A stretch of DNA of 28,984 bases from CAYJHC01 sp964369805 (GTDB taxonomy: Bacteria; Bacillota; Clostridia; Peptostreptococcales; Anaerovoracaceae): positions 1 through 28,984 of the forward strand of contig CAYJFM010000028.1 of the NCBI GenBank assembly GCA_964369805.1, given 5' to 3'. Every line of letters begins with the position of its first letter. Position 1 is the stretch's first letter. A program made the translations under genes and the position numbers. Below the pieces are notes generated by a model. It did no database searches. It was not told the DNA's origin and saw only the letters and a program-made list of their open reading frames with translations. Positions 14,468-22,944 of this stretch are shown here, piece by piece.

Positions 14468-15191
14468 TCAAATGACCACAAAACAATCTACTACCACTAA
14501 AGTGACAAAGACCAAAAAAAATAAACCTCCAAAACCGTTACCACAAACAGTGGAGTATGGCCCAAGAGACAAGTGGAGTTATCTTACTCACCTATTTGGC
14601 GCAATTTTAGCTGCCTTTGGTACTATTTATCTCTTTGTTAGTAACTTCACCTTAGAAGTAGAAGGTTTAGGTAGGCTTTTAACTATGACCTTATTTGGGT
14701 TTTCAATGATAGCCCTATATACTAGTAGCGCTCTTTATCACTACTGCCCTGGACCATCAGAAAAAATTGCAAAACTTCGTAAACTTGACCACGCAATGAT
14801 ATATGTGCTAATCGCAGGGACATACACCCCCGTTCTTTATAATGGTTTGGAGCACCCTAAATCAACGCTTCTACTTTGCATTATTTGGGGACTTGGAATC
14901 ATAGGAATCGTTTTGAAGATGTTCTTCATTAATGCACCAAGATGGCTCTCAACCTCCTTGTATGTAATAATGGGATGGGCCATCGCCTTTGACCCTAAAG
15001 CAATCACTTCATTACCTTTTAACTTTTTCATGTTGATTTTAGCAGGTGGTATCAGTTACACTATAGGGGCAGTGTTTTATATACTAAAAAAACCTAATTT
15101 CTCTCCAGAGTTTGGATTTCATGAAATATTCCACTGCTTTATATTAGCTGGAACAATAATCCAGTTTATCGGTGTAGCATACTATTTATAA
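14457..15191 (+). CDS. Hemolysin III / AdipoR-like membrane protein (YqfA family)
   Basis: A 244-aa protein with a Thr/Lys-rich cytosolic tail (1-35) and seven hydrophobic segments. Conserved PAQR-family positions are visible: LTHLFGA with His45, S-A-L-Y-H-Y with His95, KLDHAMIY with Asp111/His112, and the C-terminal HEIFH (His222, His226) that supplies zinc ligands. The family includes Bacillus cereus hemolysin III, YqfA and the eukaryotic adiponectin receptors. In bacteria the role is usually linked to membrane lipid state, and true haemolysis is seldom shown. Translation probably couples to the upstream Fic gene: the start lies in its last codons and AAGGAGAAAATA precedes it. The longer-than-usual basic tail is the only oddity. 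Confidence 0.88.
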   Translation: MTINQMTTKQSTTTKVTKTKKNKPPKPLPQTVEYGPRDKWSYLTHLFGAILAAFGTIYLFVSNFTLEVEGLGRLLTMTLFGFSMIALYTSSALYHYCPGPSEKIAKLRKLDHAMIYVLIAGTYTPVLYNGLEHPKSTLLLCIIWGLGIIGIVLKMFFINAPRWLSTSLYVIMGWAIAFDPKAITSLPFNFFMLILAGGISYTIGAVFYILKKPNFSPEFGFHEIFHCFILAGTIIQFIGVAYYL

Positions 15192-15201
15192 GGAAGAGAC
15201 A

Positions 15202-15753
15202 ATGAGAATATTAGTTTTTAGCGATACACATGGCAAAATTAAAGAAGCAAAAGAAATTATAAAAAAGCACAGTAGCTCTATAGATATGGTAATTCACCTC
15301 GGGGACTATCTTAAGGATGGAGCTGCTCTTAGCAAAGAAGCGGATCTTCCTTGTGAATGTGTTGGGGGCAATATGGATGAACCTCTCCTGCCAGAAGATC
15401 TCTACCGAACAATAGAGACTCCTTATGGTAAGGCCTTACTAACACACGGGCACATGGATAGTGTAAAAAGCAACTCTATGAGCTTGTTATATAGAGCTCA
15501 AGAGGTAGGTGCCAAAATAGCTTTTTTCGGGCATACCCATTCCCATTTCTTTGAAGAAGTTGATGGCATATACTTAATCAATCCTGGAAGTCTAACAAGG
15601 CCCAGGCTATCCACTAAAGGAACTTATCTAGTTATTGATATTTCTAAAGAAAGAGTTATACAAACTGTTCATTATATTGACGAAAGTAAAACTCTTGGAA
15701 GTGGATTTAGAGGAAGCCTCTTTGATGTATTAAACAACAGCGATAGATTTTAG
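15202..15753 (+). CDS. YfcE/MJ0936-type metallophosphoesterase
   Basis: A 183-aa cytoplasmic phosphodiesterase. All dimetal ligands of the calcineurin-like fold are present: D8/H10 (SDTHG), D35 (HLGD), N57 (GGNMD), H82 (THGH) and H111/H113 (GHTH). The NPGSLTRPR block near the C-terminus is typical of the YfcE family, which cleaves model phosphodiesters and whose natural substrate is mostly unknown. It starts 10 bp after the hlyIII-like gene behind AAGGAAGAG, and ends inside its own terminator stem. It is the last gene of the Fic operon. Confidence 0.9.
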   Translation: MRILVFSDTHGKIKEAKEIIKKHSSSIDMVIHLGDYLKDGAALSKEADLPCECVGGNMDEPLLPEDLYRTIETPYGKALLTHGHMDSVKSNSMSLLYRAQEVGAKIAFFGHTHSHFFEEVDGIYLINPGSLTRPRLSTKGTYLVIDISKERVIQTVHYIDESKTLGSGFRGSLFDVLNNSDRF

Positions 15754-15772
15754 TCCTATCGCTGTTTTTTTA
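15736..15772 (+). terminator. Terminator overlapping the yfcE-like stop codon
   Basis: Perfect 11-bp arms AACAGCGATAG (15736-15746) and CTATCGCTGTT (15756-15766) followed by a T-run. The stem includes the last codons of the gene. Confidence 0.95.
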
Positions 15773-16018
15773 ATAGATTATAAAAAAAAACAAGGTACCA
15801 TATATTTGTGTTGTATTTGTCATGTATTTTAATATTTTTTAGAACTCATTTGCGTATTTTTTTAATTTTTTTGTGATATTTGCTTGATTTTTACTATTTT
15901 TCTTATTTTTTCATAATATTATTGCTGTTTTTTTTAAAAAAATATGGATTTTTTTGTTATTTTGGGGTAAACTTAATAAGAATTTTTATTTTATATTTAA
16001 TATTAGGAGGAATTTATT

Positions 16019-17422
16019 ATGAATAATAAAGGACAATGGGGGTCGAGCTGGGGCTTTTTGCTTGCTGCAGTTGGTTCTGCGGTAGGTTTAGGTAACCTAT
16101 GGGGCTTCCCTTACAAAATGGGAGTAGGCGGCGGTTTTGCTTTCCTACTAATGTATCTTATTCTAGCTGTACTAGTTGGTTTTGTTATAATGCAAGGTGA
16201 ACTAGTTCTTGGTAGAAAAACTGGTAAAGGTATTATCGAAACATACAGAACACTTAACGAAAAATATACTTTCTTAGGATTCTTCGGTTTCATCGTACCT
16301 TTCCTAATTCTAGCTTTCTACTGCGTACTTGGCGGATATACAATCAAGTACACAATCGCTAACTTTGGTGACATCTTCGGAGCTGGTTTCGGAGTTGCTG
16401 GCGCTGATCCTGAAGCTTTCTTCTACTCGTTCATCGCTGATCCAGTACAAGCTATCACTCTTTCAGTAGTATTCATCGTTCTAACAGCTCTTATTGTAAT
16501 TGGAGGAGTTCAAGGCGGTATTGAAAAATTTGCTAAGATCGCAATGCCTGCATTATTTGTAATGCTAGTAATTGTAATTATTAGATCTGTGACACTTCCA
16601 GGAGCTTTAGAAGGTCTAGAGTTCATGTTTAAACCTAACTTCGAATTATTTGAAGGTTCTGGTTGGATTTCAGTATTAGCTTCTGCTGGTGGACAAATGT
16701 TCTTCTCTCTATCACTTGGTATGGGTATTATGATCACATTTGGTTCTTACCTTCCAAAGAAAGAAAATATTGAAAAGCAAGCAGTTTTAATTCCAATTGC
16801 TGATACAATGGTTGCTATAATGGCTGGTATGGCTATTATGCCTGCAGTATTTGCTATGGGGTTCGACCCAGCAGCAGGTCCTGGACTACTATTTGTAACT
16901 CTACAAGCTGTATTTGACAGTATGGGAGCAGCGGGTTCAATCTTTGGAACACTATTCTATCTATTAGTATTTATCGCTGCTATTACTTCAGCTGTATCTC
17001 TAACAGAGGTAGGTGTTTCTGCTATCATCGACATGAAGCAAAAGCGTAATCCAAACGCTACTATCGACAGAAGACCTGTCGCGCTAATTGTAAGCTTAAT
17101 CGTTGGATTCTTTGGTGTTCTAATCGCTATTGATGCTTTAGGTACTGGTCCACTTCCTACACTACTAGGATTTGTATGGTTAGACTTCTTCGATCTATTA
17201 TCTGAAGGTATCTTAATGCCTCTAAGTGCACTTATTATGTCACTTCTAATAGGTTGGGTATTTGGTGCTGACTTTATGAGAGAAGAAATGACTCTAGAAG
17301 GAAACCAATGGAAATCAGAAAAATTATCAATGATCTGTTTCAAATTCATTGCCCCTGTAGGTATGCTACTTGTATTAATCGGTCAAATTGATACATTCTT
17401 TGGATTAGGAATTTTCAGCTAA
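16019..17422 (+). CDS. Sodium-dependent transporter, neurotransmitter:sodium symporter family
   Basis: A 467-aa membrane protein with about eleven hydrophobic helices, typical of the shorter bacterial NSS members (LeuT/MhsT/Tyt1 type). Helix 1 carries the GSAVGLGNLWGFPY signature (19-32) with the unwound sodium- and substrate-binding turn. Helix 6 has the GQMFFSLSLGMG block. It should import an amino acid with Na+; which one cannot be read from sequence, although an amino-acid fermenter would have use for it. It is monocistronic: terminators flank it on both sides, and the 246-bp region before it is very T-rich with no convincing promoter found. The start follows TTAGGAGGAAT. Confidence 0.92.
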   Translation: MNNKGQWGSSWGFLLAAVGSAVGLGNLWGFPYKMGVGGGFAFLLMYLILAVLVGFVIMQGELVLGRKTGKGIIETYRTLNEKYTFLGFFGFIVPFLILAFYCVLGGYTIKYTIANFGDIFGAGFGVAGADPEAFFYSFIADPVQAITLSVVFIVLTALIVIGGVQGGIEKFAKIAMPALFVMLVIVIIRSVTLPGALEGLEFMFKPNFELFEGSGWISVLASAGGQMFFSLSLGMGIMITFGSYLPKKENIEKQAVLIPIADTMVAIMAGMAIMPAVFAMGFDPAAGPGLLFVTLQAVFDSMGAAGSIFGTLFYLLVFIAAITSAVSLTEVGVSAIIDMKQKRNPNATIDRRPVALIVSLIVGFFGVLIAIDALGTGPLPTLLGFVWLDFFDLLSEGILMPLSALIMSLLIGWVFGADFMREEMTLEGNQWKSEKLSMICFKFIAPVGMLLVLIGQIDTFFGLGIFS

Positions 17423-17464
17423 GATCTGTATAGTACAATTAACTTACTATAATAAAAGTAAACC

Positions 17465-17502
17465 AGAGCAGATGCGTCTTAGATGCATCTGCTCTTTTCT
17501 TG
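17465..17502 (+). terminator. Terminator after the NSS transporter
   Basis: Perfect 11-bp arms AGAGCAGATGC (17465-17475) and GCATCTGCTCT (17485-17495), loop of 9, followed by TTTCTT. Confidence 0.92.
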
Positions 17503-17854
17503 TGTATTAGGGTTCTTTGTCAAATATTGGGGTGAATCTGTAAATAATGAAAATAAATACGCGTCAGGTATGTTTATTATGTATTAGTAAGTATGCATTT
17601 GTCATGTAAAATTAATGGCCTTTTACTAGATTCGCTGTTACAGTTTACCCTTTTGTCACTAGTATACATTGTACTTTACACTGTGTCTCTTTTCTTAATC
17701 TGTCATTTTTAACTTTAATTGTCAGTAAATTATTAACATTTATTCAATTTAGTTAATAATATACCTTAAAATATTTTTTAAAAATAGGAATTTTTTGTAT
17801 ACTTTACAATCATAACCATTCACACTTTTATTTAAACAATTTAGCTATTTACTA
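17503..17854. other. AT-rich intergenic region before spoVG
   Basis: About 350 bp with no supportable gene on either strand and no strong hairpin. It reaches from the transporter terminator to the spoVG promoter. Its length suggests room for regulation, but no site was recognised. Confidence 0.5.
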
Positions 17855-17883
17855 TTGTAAATTAAGCAATCAAGGTATATAAT
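17855..17883 (+). promoter_or_regulatory. Sigma-A promoter of spoVG
   Basis: TTGTAA (17855-17860), a 17-bp spacer and perfect TATAAT (17878-17883). Transcription would begin about 37 bp before the start codon. A short AGCGC-AT-AGCGC direct repeat lies in the leader, before the AAAGGAG ribosome site. No convincing sigma-H box was found. Confidence 0.75.
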
Positions 17884-17926
17884 GATATAAATACTAGAAG
17901 AGCGCATAGCGCGAAAGGAGTGGGGT

Positions 17927-18202
17927 ATGAATATTACTGACGTAAGAGTAAGAAGAATTAATGATGATGGAAAAATGAAAGCTGTAGTTTCTATAACTTT
18001 CGATGACGAATTTGTAGTTCATGATATTAAAATCATAGATGGACAAAACGGTTTATTTATTGCAATGCCAAGCAAAAAAATGGGTGAGGGAGATTTTAGA
18101 GATATCGCACATCCACTTGTATCTGAAACAAGAAACAAGATCAAAGAAGCTATCTTTGATGAGTATGACAAGGCCCTTGCAGAGTCACCAGAAGCAGTTT
18201 AA
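17927..18202 (+). CDS. spoVG: SpoVG regulatory protein
   Basis: A 91-aa small protein matching SpoVG over its length: MNITDVRVRRI at the start, KAVVSITFDDEFVVHDIKII, then GLFIAMPSKKMGEGDFRDIAHP and a helical C-terminus. SpoVG is a nucleic-acid-binding regulator of sporulation, cell envelope and virulence genes across Firmicutes, and also occurs in non-sporulating species, so its presence alone does not prove sporulation. It is monocistronic, with its own promoter and terminator. Confidence 0.97.
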   Translation: MNITDVRVRRINDDGKMKAVVSITFDDEFVVHDIKIIDGQNGLFIAMPSKKMGEGDFRDIAHPLVSETRNKIKEAIFDEYDKALAESPEAV

Positions 18203-18219
18203 TTAAACTCAGAAATTAT

Positions 18220-18250
18220 GAACTCCACATATGTTGGAGTTCTTTTTTTC
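18220..18250 (+). terminator. Terminator after spoVG
   Basis: Arms GAACTCCA (18220-18227) and TGGAGTTC (18235-18242), 7-nt loop, followed by a run of seven T. Confidence 0.95.
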
Positions 18251-18320
18251 TGTTTTTTTATACATAATTATAATATAATATAGAAGGTATAATTTGTATT
18301 TTTATTCAAAAGGGGAAAAG

Positions 18321-19538
18321 ATGAAAGTTAATGAAAGATGGAAAACTCAATACCTTTTGCTATGGTGCGGGCAAGGCTCTTCCCTACTTACTAGCTCTAT
18401 TTTGCAGATGTCAATTGTTTGGTACTTAACAGAAACTACTCAATCAGCATCTATTCTTGCTGCAGCATTTATTTTTGGATTCGCGCCTCAAGCTTTCCTT
18501 GGACCAATTATTGGCACCTTTATTGATAAATTTGACAGAAAGAAAGTGATGATAGTTTCTGATCTGTCGATTTCTTCTTTAAGTTTGCTTTTGTTTCTCA
18601 TTGGAATTACTAGTAGCATTCCTACCTATTTAATCTATCTTGTCCTAGCACTGCGTTCACTAGGGACTGCTTTCCAACAGCCAGCTTTTGATGCAATCAT
18701 CCCTTCTATAGTTCCAAAGGAGTTTTTAGCTTCCTATGCTGGTTACTCACAGAGTTTCAAGTCTCTATCTATGATACTAAGCCCTGCACTTGGAGCAACC
18801 TTTTACAGTCTTTGGGGGCTTAATGCTGTCATTGCACTAGACGTTATAGGGACCTTAGTAGCTACTTTGTTTTTGCTAATCCTAAAAACAAAAAAATATA
18901 TTCCACCAACCAAATTAAATAAGACGCATATATTAAAAGACTCTCTTGACGGCTTTAATATACTCAGAAACTCAAAAGGCTTATTTCCATTATTAATAAT
19001 CGGAAGTATTTATCCCCTTGCTTATATCCCCATAGGCACCTTGTTTCCCTTTATTACACTCACCTACTTTAATGGCACGGTAAGCCAATCTGGTCTAGTT
19101 GAAATCATCTATTCTGCTTCTGCTCTAGCAGGTGCATTGCTTCTTGCAAAAGTAATTAATAAACTTAATAAAGTTATAGCAATGGGTATATCAATTTTTT
19201 GCTATGGAATTGGCTCCCTAGTCACAGGGCTTTTGCCATCCTCTGGGCTATTATTTTTTATGGTTATGGCTGGATTAATGGGTATTGCTGCTCCTTTTTT
19301 CTTTGCTGTTAAGACCTCCGTATATCAATCAACCCTACCTGAAGAGTATATGGGTAGAGCCTTTGCCATAGACCATAGTTGTAAACTTATAGCCATGCCT
19401 TTAAGCCTAGCTATTTCTGGTTTTTGTGTAGAAACCTTAGGAGTAAACATTTGGTACTTTATTCTAGGTGTTTTTACCGTTATCCTGTCATTCTTCGTTT
19501 TCTTTTTACCCTCTGTAAGAAAGTGTCTCCAAGATTAG
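18321..19538 (+). CDS. MFS transporter (MefA-like, MFS_3 group)
   Basis: A 405-aa protein with about twelve hydrophobic helices. The loop after helix 2 carries G-T-F-I-D-K-F-D-R-K-K, the major-facilitator motif A, and the N-terminal WKTQYLLLWCGQGSSLLTSSILQ is typical of the DHA3/macrolide-efflux-like group. It probably exports a drug or metabolite by proton antiport; the substrate is unknown. The ATG at 18321 is chosen because AAAAGGGGAAAAG precedes it directly; an in-frame upstream ATG at 18294 has no ribosome site. It is monocistronic and convergent with the uridine kinase-like gene. Confidence 0.85.
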   Translation: MKVNERWKTQYLLLWCGQGSSLLTSSILQMSIVWYLTETTQSASILAAAFIFGFAPQAFLGPIIGTFIDKFDRKKVMIVSDLSISSLSLLLFLIGITSSIPTYLIYLVLALRSLGTAFQQPAFDAIIPSIVPKEFLASYAGYSQSFKSLSMILSPALGATFYSLWGLNAVIALDVIGTLVATLFLLILKTKKYIPPTKLNKTHILKDSLDGFNILRNSKGLFPLLIIGSIYPLAYIPIGTLFPFITLTYFNGTVSQSGLVEIIYSASALAGALLLAKVINKLNKVIAMGISIFCYGIGSLVTGLLPSSGLLFFMVMAGLMGIAAPFFFAVKTSVYQSTLPEEYMGRAFAIDHSCKLIAMPLSLAISGFCVETLGVNIWYFILGVFTVILSFFVFFLPSVRKCLQD

Positions 19539-19804
19539 TATTCTGCTCTATACTGAGAGAATTCACATTTAAAAGCCCTCAAGGGTTAACCTTCACATAC
19601 ATTTCACATAAATGCCCTTGTATGTAACAAATTGGAATGTTACTATATAAGTAACCTAATTGATAGACTCTTACGTATTTATAATCAATTAGGATCCTCT
19701 TTAAGCAGAGGCACATCAAAGTGTTAACTAAAGAGTTTCAACCTTTACCAAAACTCACTCTCTTCACTGTGTATTTTTTATACCAGAGGTAAAGATTGAA
19801 AATA
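19539..19804. other. Structured gap between convergent genes
   Basis: No supportable ORF. The region is dense in inverted repeats. CAAGGG (19580-19585) pairs with CCCTTG (19615-19620), while ACATAC (19595-19600) pairs with GTATGT (19620-19625), an a-b-a'-b' order that allows a pseudoknot. Further 3' are three stem pairs listed under the small-RNA candidate. Both flanking genes end here, so the structures are not leaders of either. Confidence 0.55.
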
Positions 19805-19840
19805 AAAAAATTACCGATTTTATATCTGGTAATTTTTTTA
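19653..19840 (+). ncRNA. Candidate small RNA, about 185 nt
   Basis: A possible sigma-A promoter (TTGTAT at 19618, 17-bp spacer, TACTAT at 19641) is followed by CCTAATTGAT/ATCAATTAGG (perfect 10-bp arms, 19655-19664 and 19684-19693), CCTCT/AGAGG (19696-19711), TTTCAACCTTTACC/GGTAAAGATTGAAA (13 of 14 paired, 19736-19749 and 19788-19801) and the hairpin terminator at 19805-19838. No known RNA family was recognised. The length resembles 6S RNA, but the long duplex with a central bubble is not evident. Confidence 0.35.
19805..19838. terminator. Bidirectional terminator between MFS gene and uridine kinase-like gene
   Basis: Arms AAAAAATTACC (19805-19815) and GGTAATTTTTT (19828-19838) give a T-run on either strand, as expected between convergent genes. 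Confidence 0.85.
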
Positions 19841-19884
19841 TGGTATTATAATTATATATCTATTATTATCCTGAAATTTTATTC

Positions 19885-21468
19885 CTAAAAAGCACTTCCG
19901 CCAATAAACTCTCTTATTATTGATGTGTTCGATATAGGAGAGTCATCTTCGATACTTTCAAATAAACTTAAAAATTCCAAGAGTCTCTTCGCCTCTGCAT
20001 ATTCTGGTTGGTCAGGAGATACTTCCTTTAATATTGGTTCTGCATATTTTTTTAGCACAGCTAGCTCATAAATTAGCACTGTATTAAACACAACATCTGC
20101 TTCTTTGCTTGTGGGGAAAATGTTCTTTTCTTCACCTTTCATAACATTAGGCCATGCTTTAATTGTATTCGCAGCATCATATGCTCGGTGGTAATAGTCC
20201 CTTATCATTCTTCTAACGAGCCTACTATCTCTATTGGATATTGTGTTAAAGTCATCAACGTTTAGTTGCGTTAAAGGACTAATATAAATCTTGTATTTAT
20301 CATCTTTAGATATGAAGTCAGACATTTCTTCATGAAGGGCATAAATTCCTTCTATTACAAGTAATTCTCCCTCGTGCAAACTTAGGATTCTATCTCCAAA
20401 CATTTTTTTCCCCAGAGCAAAATCATAAGTAGGCAAAGATACCTCTTTGCCATCTAGTAAGTCTCTAATGTTGCTTTTGAACAGAGCTATATCAACATTC
20501 TCAATTCCCCTGTCAAAATCATATTCTCCATTGGAGTCAACAGCCATTTGGTGTCTCTCTACAAAATAGTCATCAATGCCAAGGTATACTGGTTTTAAAC
20601 CATTAACTTGTAGCTGCAATACTATTCTCTTCGCAAAAGTAGTTTTTCCTGAGGATGATGGCCCTGCAATAAAAACTGCCTTCTTCTCTTTTTCAATTAT
20701 CTCTTTTGCAATATCAATAGTTCCCTGCTGTGCAAAGGCTTCAGCTAGTAGAATCTTTTCCTTTATTATCCCACCAGTTATATATTTATTTAGCTGTTCT
20801 ACTTGCTTGATTTCAAGTATATCTGCCCATTTCATTTCTTTTTCAAAGGCTTCGTATATTACAGGCTCTTCTTCAAAACGCTTAATCTTTAAAGGATCTT
20901 GCCTACTGATACCACGCACAATTATACCTTCTTTATATGGTACTAACTGAAACTTTTCAAGGTACCCAGTGGATGCAACTAAGCAGCTAGGTATATGCTC
21001 AGTGTAACCATCAATACTGCAATATCTAACTCCATCAACTTCTGTTTGCATAATAGGAAGGTTCATAGCCGTCACATGCATCATTTCTTTTTCTATTTTT
21101 TCTACTAACTCTTTAGTAACTTCAGTTCCATCATATAAGTATGTAAAAATTCCTCCCGAAAGTGAATTTTCAGCCCTAAGCCTAGTTTCTTTTCCAAGAA
21201 CTTTCTTAACTGCATAGAAATATACCAATAATAAGCTTTTTTGATACGCTATATATGCAGCGTTGTACCTTCCATCTAATAGTTCAACCGTTGATTCTGT
21301 ATGAATTTTTTCCGTTAAGTCAACATATTGATTGTTTAATGTAGCTATCAAAAACGGGTATGGCTCCGAATCTTCAAAAAACCTTGCAATATCTTGAACT
21401 GTAACTCCTGGCTCAACACCTATTTTCTTCATCTTACCATTTACTAGAACATCTATATCTATCTTCAT
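19885..21468 (-). CDS. TGS-domain nucleoside kinase (uridine kinase-like)
   Basis: A 527-aa fusion. Residues 1-66 are a TGS/ubiquitin-like domain (VNGKMKKIGVEPGVTVQDIARFF). Residues about 70-220 resemble the threonyl-tRNA synthetase second additional domain but lack its metal-binding HxxxH. Residues 260-480 are a phosphoribulokinase/uridine kinase domain with P-loop GPSSSGKTT (269-277), IDDYFVER and RRMIRDYYHRA. The combination is a known but poorly studied family in Firmicutes annotated as nucleoside kinase. Nucleoside phosphorylation is inferred from the C-terminal domain; the front half suggests RNA or nucleotide binding. AAAGGAGGTCGCT precedes the ATG. The tyrS terminator upstream implies separate transcription. 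Confidence 0.85.
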   Translation of the reverse strand: MKIDIDVLVNGKMKKIGVEPGVTVQDIARFFEDSEPYPFLIATLNNQYVDLTEKIHTESTVELLDGRYNAAYIAYQKSLLLVYFYAVKKVLGKETRLRAENSLSGGIFTYLYDGTEVTKELVEKIEKEMMHVTAMNLPIMQTEVDGVRYCSIDGYTEHIPSCLVASTGYLEKFQLVPYKEGIIVRGISRQDPLKIKRFEEEPVIYEAFEKEMKWADILEIKQVEQLNKYITGGIIKEKILLAEAFAQQGTIDIAKEIIEKEKKAVFIAGPSSSGKTTFAKRIVLQLQVNGLKPVYLGIDDYFVERHQMAVDSNGEYDFDRGIENVDIALFKSNIRDLLDGKEVSLPTYDFALGKKMFGDRILSLHEGELLVIEGIYALHEEMSDFISKDDKYKIYISPLTQLNVDDFNTISNRDSRLVRRMIRDYYHRAYDAANTIKAWPNVMKGEEKNIFPTSKEADVVFNTVLIYELAVLKKYAEPILKEVSPDQPEYAEAKRLLEFLSLFESIEDDSPISNTSIIREFIGGSAF

Positions 21469-21582
21469 AGCGACCTCCTTTGGAAATGTGGTATTTTTTT
21501 CCTAATTTACTAAATTACCTCAATGGAAATATGATATCACTTTTTTAACATTTTTCATATAGGTATTTTCTCTTTTTATACA

Positions 21583-21616
21583 AAAAGAAGCGAATTTTTT
21601 CTAATTCGCTTCTTTT
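21583..21616 (-). terminator. Terminator after tyrS
   Basis: Perfect 14-bp arms AAAAGAAGCGAATT (21583-21596) and AATTCGCTTCTTTT (21603-21616), just downstream of the tyrS stop. It closes the prfA-to-tyrS operon. Confidence 0.9.
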
Positions 21617-21631
21617 ATCAGCTGTTTATTT

Positions 21632-22936
21632 TTATGCTATTACTATTCGATGGAAAGTCTTTTTCCCTTTTTGAATAATTAGTTCTCCTTCAGTGAACAT
21701 TGACTCAGTAATATTTAATTTTTGGTCTGTTACTTTTTCTCCTGCAACGGTTAATCCACCTTGCTTGATTGTTCTAAAACCTTCACTATTAGAAGGGATT
21801 AATCCAATCTCTTTGATTAAAGTTACTACTCCAACTCCATCTCCTGAGAATTTTTCTTTTGGAAATTCTGTTGTAGGTATATTCTCCATTGATGCACCTC
21901 CGCCAAAAGCAGCTTTTGCACCTTCCAAAGCTTTTCTTGCTTCTTCTTCGCCATGAACTAACTTAGTTACTTCAAAAGCAAGGATTTCTTTTGCTTTGTT
22001 AATTTCAGCACCCTCTAGGGCAGAAAGTTCAGCAACTTCTCCCATAGGTAGGAAAGTTAACATTCTAAGGCACTTGTTAACATCTGCATCTTCAACATTT
22101 CTCCAGTATTGGAAAAATTCAAAAGGGGTGGTTTTATCTGCATTTAACCATAAGGCGCCTTTTTGGGTTTTCCCCATTTTTACACCTTCACTTGTGGTTA
22201 GCAGCGAAAAAGTCATCCCAAAAACTTGTTTGCTCAGTTCTCTTCGAGTTAAGTCTACCCCACTTATAATGTTAGACCATTGGTCATTTCCACCAAATTG
22301 CATCTTAACATCCATATCCCTTGCCATTACCATAAAGTCATATGATTGCATCAGCATATAGTTGAATTCTAGGAAAGATAAACCACTTTCCAATCTTTGT
22401 TTGAAACACTCAGCTCTTAGCATGTTATTTACACTAAAATGCCTTCCTATATTTCTAATAAACTCTACATAGTTAAGAGGCAAAAGCCATGACGCATTAT
22501 TAACAGCAATAGCTTTTCCTGGAGCAACTTCTGCGTTTTTTTCACCAACCTTGTATTCGAAGTCATCATCGAAATCAATAAATCTATCAAAAAGTTTTTT
22601 GAAAGCGTTACAGTTTTCATTAATTACTTCTGGTGTCATCATTCCACGCATATCAGTTCTGCCTGATGGATCTCCTACAAACCCAGTACCTCCACCAATT
22701 AGCACTACTGGTGTATGTCCATATTTTTGCATATACATCATAATAATAACTTGCATAAAATGTCCAATGTGAAGGCAGTCAGCCGTTGGGTCAAAGCCAA
22801 TATAGAATTTTATTTTTTCTTTACCTAAAAGCTCTCTAATGTCATCTTCGTGGGTAGATTGTTCAATGAACCCTCTTTCCTTTAATACATCGAATACATT
22901 TTCATGGGTACTCACGTCATCTCTGATAAAATCCAT
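21632..22936 (-). CDS. tyrS: Tyrosyl-tRNA synthetase
   Basis: Class I synthetase that charges tRNA-Tyr, 434 aa from this start. The H-I-G-H motif is at residues 56-59, with FDPTADCLHIGH around it. The KMSKS loop is K-M-G-K-T (253-257), a common TyrRS variant. The GGNDQW block precedes it, and the C-terminal ~65 residues are the S4 RNA-binding domain. The frame is open to an ATG at 22960 that overlaps the pckG end by 16 bp. The ATG at 22936 is preferred because AGGT stands 7 bp before it and it lies 8 bp after the pckG stop; the longer form cannot be excluded. Last gene of the operon. Confidence 0.97.
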   Translation of the reverse strand: MDFIRDDVSTHENVFDVLKERGFIEQSTHEDDIRELLGKEKIKFYIGFDPTADCLHIGHFMQVIIMMYMQKYGHTPVVLIGGGTGFVGDPSGRTDMRGMMTPEVINENCNAFKKLFDRFIDFDDDFEYKVGEKNAEVAPGKAIAVNNASWLLPLNYVEFIRNIGRHFSVNNMLRAECFKQRLESGLSFLEFNYMLMQSYDFMVMARDMDVKMQFGGNDQWSNIISGVDLTRRELSKQVFGMTFSLLTTSEGVKMGKTQKGALWLNADKTTPFEFFQYWRNVEDADVNKCLRMLTFLPMGEVAELSALEGAEINKAKEILAFEVTKLVHGEEEARKALEGAKAAFGGGASMENIPTTEFPKEKFSGDGVGVVTLIKEIGLIPSNSEGFRTIKQGGLTVAGEKVTDQKLNITESMFTEGELIIQKGKKTFHRIVIA

Positions 22937-22944
22937 TTTTTTAC

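Noticed and set aside
15817..17608. Shared 12-mer ATTTGTCATGTA before and after the NSS transporter gene
   Set aside because: It is short and AT-rich with no symmetry. Chance identity in such DNA is a sufficient explanation.
17760..17926. Sigma-H promoter for spoVG, as in Bacillus
   Set aside because: An AGGA-like -35 is present near 17787, but no GAAT -10 follows at the right distance. The sigma-A pair at 17855-17883 is much better.
19424..19627. Open frame overlapping the end of the MFS gene
   Set aside because: It is mostly a +1 shadow of the transporter and then runs into the structured gap. There is no ribosome site.
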